From positions 1 through 16,155 of the forward strand of contig CADCQU010000069.1 of NCBI GenBank assembly GCA_902803635.1: a stretch of 16,155 bases of DNA, written 5' to 3'. The notes beneath the pieces were generated by a model. That model saw only the letters and a list, made by a program, of their open reading frames with translations, did no database searches and was not told the origin of the DNA. Each line of letters starts with the position of its first letter. Positions within the stretch are counted from its first letter, which is position 1. Position numbers and translations under genes: made by a program. This stretch comes from an uncultured Lachnospiraceae bacterium. GTDB taxonomy: Bacteria > Bacillota > Clostridia > Lachnospirales > Lachnospiraceae. Of the stretch, positions 14,023 to 16,155 are shown piece after piece.

Positions 14023-15090
14023 ATGATGGAAAACGAGTTTAGCCTTCCTGACAGTCTCGAAGTCAAGCCATTTACAGGAAACCTGGAAAAGATTTATGCC
14101 AATAAACTACCTGTTTCAAGTGATACGCAGATTTTCTTCAATCAAATAGCCAGTCAGCTTCCCTCTATGTTGGCCGCCAACACCCTGTCTTCCTCAAACC
14201 TCTATACGATACGTTTTCCGAAAGGGATAAACGGAGAGCTTATTCGGCTCAAACAAGGCGGTTTCGGTGCCATGCTAAGAAACCCGGAAAGCGGAAGATT
14301 TGTTGGAACTGCCTCCTATTTTCCTGTGAATACTGCATCTGAGGTAGCCGTCCTTGGAATGTTCTCTGCAATGTCCGTTGCAACTGGACAGTATTTTCTC
14401 ACGCAGATTAATAATAAGCTAACCATGATCAACCAGAAGCTTGACAAGGTTCTGGAATTTCTCTATGGGAACAAAAAGGCAGAGTTAATCGCGGAGATTA
14501 ACTTTATCCGCTATGCGTATCAGAATTATTCTTCCATCATGCAGTACGGAGAGCAGAGGGTCGCCACTATTACAAGTTTGCAGGAGGCACGAAAGGTGGC
14601 TATGCGAGACATTGAATTCTATTTGCATGATATGGATACCACGGTCAATGCCAAGGTAAGTCATGGGAACGATCTTGAGGATATGGTTCAGAAGACTTTC
14701 GCCATCCATGAAAGTGTTGACATGGCCATGCAGCTCTATGCCGTGAGCATGCTACTTGAAATCTATTATTCCCAAAATACAAGTCAGGAGTACGTCACAT
14801 ATCTGCAACATGAATTTGATTCGTACATTGAAAAATGTGATAAACACACACTTCATTATTTGGGGGATTTGAAGAGACGTGTTGTAGAGGGTTGGAACTT
14901 TGCGCCCATGCGAGGAAGATTTGACAAATCCACCAATCTACAAAAGCTTGAAAACGAGATTGAAAGTTTGATGGACGGGAATTCCAAAAAATATGAAGAT
15001 GTGAGAACCGCGATTTCGGCATTGTCCGAGCCGGCTGAATATGTAATGAGCATCGAAGGGGATTTATATTATACAAAAAATGCAAGTTAA
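14023..15090 (+). CDS. Uncharacterised 355-aa protein with hydrophobic segment and coiled coil
   Basis: I do not recognise an assigned function. Residues 1-100 form a mixed domain (LPSMLAANTLSSSNLYTIRFP, KQGGFGAMLRNPESGRFVGT). Residues 108-126 (VAVLGMFSAMSVATGQYFL) are an amphipathic or weakly membrane-embedded helix, directly followed by a heptad-like coiled coil (INNKLTMINQKLDKVLEFLYG, 129-149). The rest (150-340) is helical with ITSLQEARKVAMRDIEFYLHD. I recall similar proteins in Firmicutes only as hypotheticals. The start is ATG 14023 or ATG 14026; AGAGGTGAT (14011-14019) favours the second slightly on spacing. It has its own strong promoter, stands alone, and is more AT-rich than the genes before 12.9 kb. 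A membrane-acting or defence role would fit the hydrophobic helix plus coiled coil, but this is speculation. Confidence 0.8.
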   Translation: MMENEFSLPDSLEVKPFTGNLEKIYANKLPVSSDTQIFFNQIASQLPSMLAANTLSSSNLYTIRFPKGINGELIRLKQGGFGAMLRNPESGRFVGTASYFPVNTASEVAVLGMFSAMSVATGQYFLTQINNKLTMINQKLDKVLEFLYGNKKAELIAEINFIRYAYQNYSSIMQYGEQRVATITSLQEARKVAMRDIEFYLHDMDTTVNAKVSHGNDLEDMVQKTFAIHESVDMAMQLYAVSMLLEIYYSQNTSQEYVTYLQHEFDSYIEKCDKHTLHYLGDLKRRVVEGWNFAPMRGRFDKSTNLQKLENEIESLMDGNSKKYEDVRTAISALSEPAEYVMSIEGDLYYTKNAS

Positions 15091-15128
15091 TACAAATATT
15101 TTTAGGTATCGCGAAAGTATCCATACTG

Positions 15129-15160
15129 GCGGCGACTGGGTTTTGGGCTCATGTCGTCGC
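15129..15160 (+). terminator. Possible weak terminator or hairpin after the 355-aa protein gene
   Basis: GCGGCGAC (15129-15136) pairs with GTCGTCGC (15153-15160), eight pairs with one wobble and a 16-nt loop. Only TTTA follows, so termination would be inefficient. Confidence 0.4.
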
Positions 15161-15250
15161 TTTACTCATCAGGATGACAGAAATAATGCTATATTTCATG
15201 ACATTGGATACGAATGGGGAAATCGAGAGGTTATTATTTGACTATCACCT

Positions 15251-15256
15251 TATAAT
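15251..15256 (+). promoter_or_regulatory. Perfect TATAAT -10 element upstream of the DUF4869 gene
   Basis: A consensus -10 hexamer lies about 57 bp before the chosen ATG (15313). The expected -35 position (about 15228-15233, AGGTTA) is poor, so the promoter is tentative. If real, the GTG at 15274 would also be in the transcript. Confidence 0.35.
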
Positions 15257-15312
15257 TTTTTCTGTTTTGGCAGGTGAAGCTGGAACGCAGGTATGGGGGA
15301 AGAAAGAACGAT

Positions 15313-15765
15313 ATGCTACGGGTTTGGTTTGGGGATAGGGAGAATAGTATTTACAATACTTCGGTATTTTTCAAGAACCGGTATACGAATGACTGGATTT
15401 TGGACGATTTTGCAAGGAAAATTATTCAGGATGTGGATCATTCGGAGGTGATCAGTGCGAACATCATCCTCAGCCCGGTTTTTGGGAGTATCTCTCCCCT
15501 ACAGTTATCTGGCGGGGTGAAGGCGGTGTTGTTGATGAAGCATTATCCGGGGAAGATTTTTAGCGCACAAAATTGTGGCGATAACTGTGCCAAATGGATT
15601 TTGGAGCTTGGGAAAACGCAGAATTTCACAATCAATCTTTTTCATGTGATGAATTTTGGTGACGGAGAATTCAACATCCGAATTTTAAATGACAGGAAGT
15701 TGGTCGTACACAACATGCAGGAGTTTCTCGATGCCGGGGCATATTATTTGCGTAAAGGAACTTAA
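15313..15765 (+). CDS. DUF4869 domain protein
   Basis: This 150-aa protein has the whole domain: it opens MLRVWFGDRENSIYNTSVFF, then SANIILSPVFGSISPLQLSGG, then SAQNCGDNCAKWILELGK, and ends with an acidic-to-basic strand pattern (HNMQEFLDAGAYYL). This matches my memory of DUF4869, a Clostridia/Bacilli family without known function; C and D residues in the CGDNC motif could bind metal or be catalytic, which is inference. The reading frame opens at GTG 15274, but ATG 15313 is chosen because family members begin at the MLxxxFGD motif; the upstream GGGGGAAGAAAG gives a fair ribosome binding site. The next gene begins 45 bp downstream, so the two may be co-transcribed. Confidence 0.82.
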   Translation: MLRVWFGDRENSIYNTSVFFKNRYTNDWILDDFARKIIQDVDHSEVISANIILSPVFGSISPLQLSGGVKAVLLMKHYPGKIFSAQNCGDNCAKWILELGKTQNFTINLFHVMNFGDGEFNIRILNDRKLVVHNMQEFLDAGAYYLRKGT

Positions 15766-15810
15766 ATAACACTTGGGATAATTATCATCATGGATTGAGA
15801 GGTCAGAACC

Positions 15811-16155
15811 ATGGAATTATTACACGGCTCTCCCGCTGATATGTCCGGGCGGAGCGACAGGGAGATCAGGACATATGAATTTCTGGACAGGCTTGGGATA
15901 GAGTTTGACCGCACGGATCATCCGGAACAGCCGGCGACAAGCATGGAGGTATGCGCGGAGGTGGATGCAATCCTGAAAGTTCATATCTGCAAGAATCTGT
16001 TCCTCTGCAACAGGCAGAAGACGAATTTCTATTTGCTGGTTATGCCTGGGGACAAGCCCTTTAAAACGAAGGAATTGTCAAAACAGATGGGCATCAGCCG
16101 CCTGTCCTTTGCCGATGAGGAATACATGGAGCAGTTTCTTGATATCCATCCAGGC
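15811..16155 (+). CDS. YbaK/PrdX-type aminoacyl-tRNA deacylase, partial (runs off the window)
   Basis: The first 115 residues are visible. The family hydrolyses mischarged tRNA (for example Ala- or Cys-tRNAPro), acting in translation quality control in the cytosol. Visible signatures are TYEFLDRLGIEFDRTDHPE (21-39), the ICKNLFLCNRQKTNFYLLVM block (59-78) with its catalytic-region lysine K61, then GDKPFKTKELSKQMG and RLSFADEEYMEQFL. This matches the stand-alone PrdX/ProX subgroup rather than bacterial YbaK proper. ATG 15811 has GAGAGG (15797-15802) 8 nt upstream. The C-terminal part with the GSVSP-type loop is beyond the window edge, so completeness cannot be judged. It is not interrupted within view. 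Confidence 0.9.
   Translation, partial: MELLHGSPADMSGRSDREIRTYEFLDRLGIEFDRTDHPEQPATSMEVCAEVDAILKVHICKNLFLCNRQKTNFYLLVMPGDKPFKTKELSKQMGISRLSFADEEYMEQFLDIHPG

Noticed and set aside
15174..15338. 54-codon open frame starting at ATG 15174 before the DUF4869 gene
   Set aside because: It lacks a ribosome binding site at proper spacing, overlaps the DUF4869 start in another frame and has no recognisable motif.

Overview
The window looks like chromosome from a low-to-mid GC Gram-positive Clostridia, probably a gut-type member of the Oscillospiraceae/Lachnospiraceae. The evidence is strong AGGAGG-like ribosome binding sites, a lipobox lipoprotein without outer-membrane features, InlB/Flg_new-type secreted repeats, a DUF4869 gene, and many copies of a two-hairpin repeat of the kind I recall from such genomes. 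The assignment is inferred from style; there is no marker gene.

Layout. (1) 1-303 holds the decayed C-terminal end of a type I restriction specificity subunit (hsdS), broken by a frame change and an in-frame TAG. (2) 502-1019 holds a DUF559 (Vsr/PD-(D/E)XK-like) nuclease gene bracketed by two inverted copies of a ~43-bp two-hairpin repeat. A 160-bp direct duplication carrying the repeat and a perfect 26-bp tandem duplication follow. (3) 1294-4863 is a complete type I restriction subunit HsdR with an N-terminal DUF4145-like domain and a long coiled coil. A divergent repeat copy with compensatory stem changes touches its stop codon. (4) 5015-11185 is a compact + strand run: an M29 aminopeptidase, a 1340-aa secreted beta-helix/InlB-repeat protein whose N-terminus is written by two in-frame repeat copies, a translationally coupled 41-aa acidic peptide, and a GNAT acetyltransferase, closed by a terminator. 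(5) 11354-12970 is a two-gene signalling unit: a cytosolic Hanks-type kinase with two zinc ribbons, and a small degenerate HTH-like protein, closed by a terminator. (6) 13096-13815 is a DUF6591-like lipoprotein with its own terminator. (7) 14023-15090 is a 355-aa protein of unknown function behind a near-consensus sigma-A promoter. (8) 15313-16155 is a DUF4869 protein followed by a YbaK/PrdX-type aminoacyl-tRNA deacylase that runs off the window.

How the parts relate. The left third is a restriction locus that appears damaged (S relic) and peppered with repeat-associated material. HsdR itself looks intact, but no hsdM or complete hsdS is in view. The middle block is probably co-transcribed and includes exported material. 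The kinase and HTH-like protein are probably partners. The right end is more AT-rich and nearly lacks a heptamer (GCAAATG / CATTTGC) that is strikingly frequent between about 1.8 and 12.8 kb, which suggests different histories for the segments. All convincing genes lie on the + strand.

Best candidates for something undescribed: the DUF559 gene inside inverted two-hairpin repeats (a possible nuclease-driven analogue of REP/RAYT units), the conversion of repeat copies into coding sequence ahead of a signal peptide, the coupled 41-aa peptide, and the two-strand GCAAATG enrichment.
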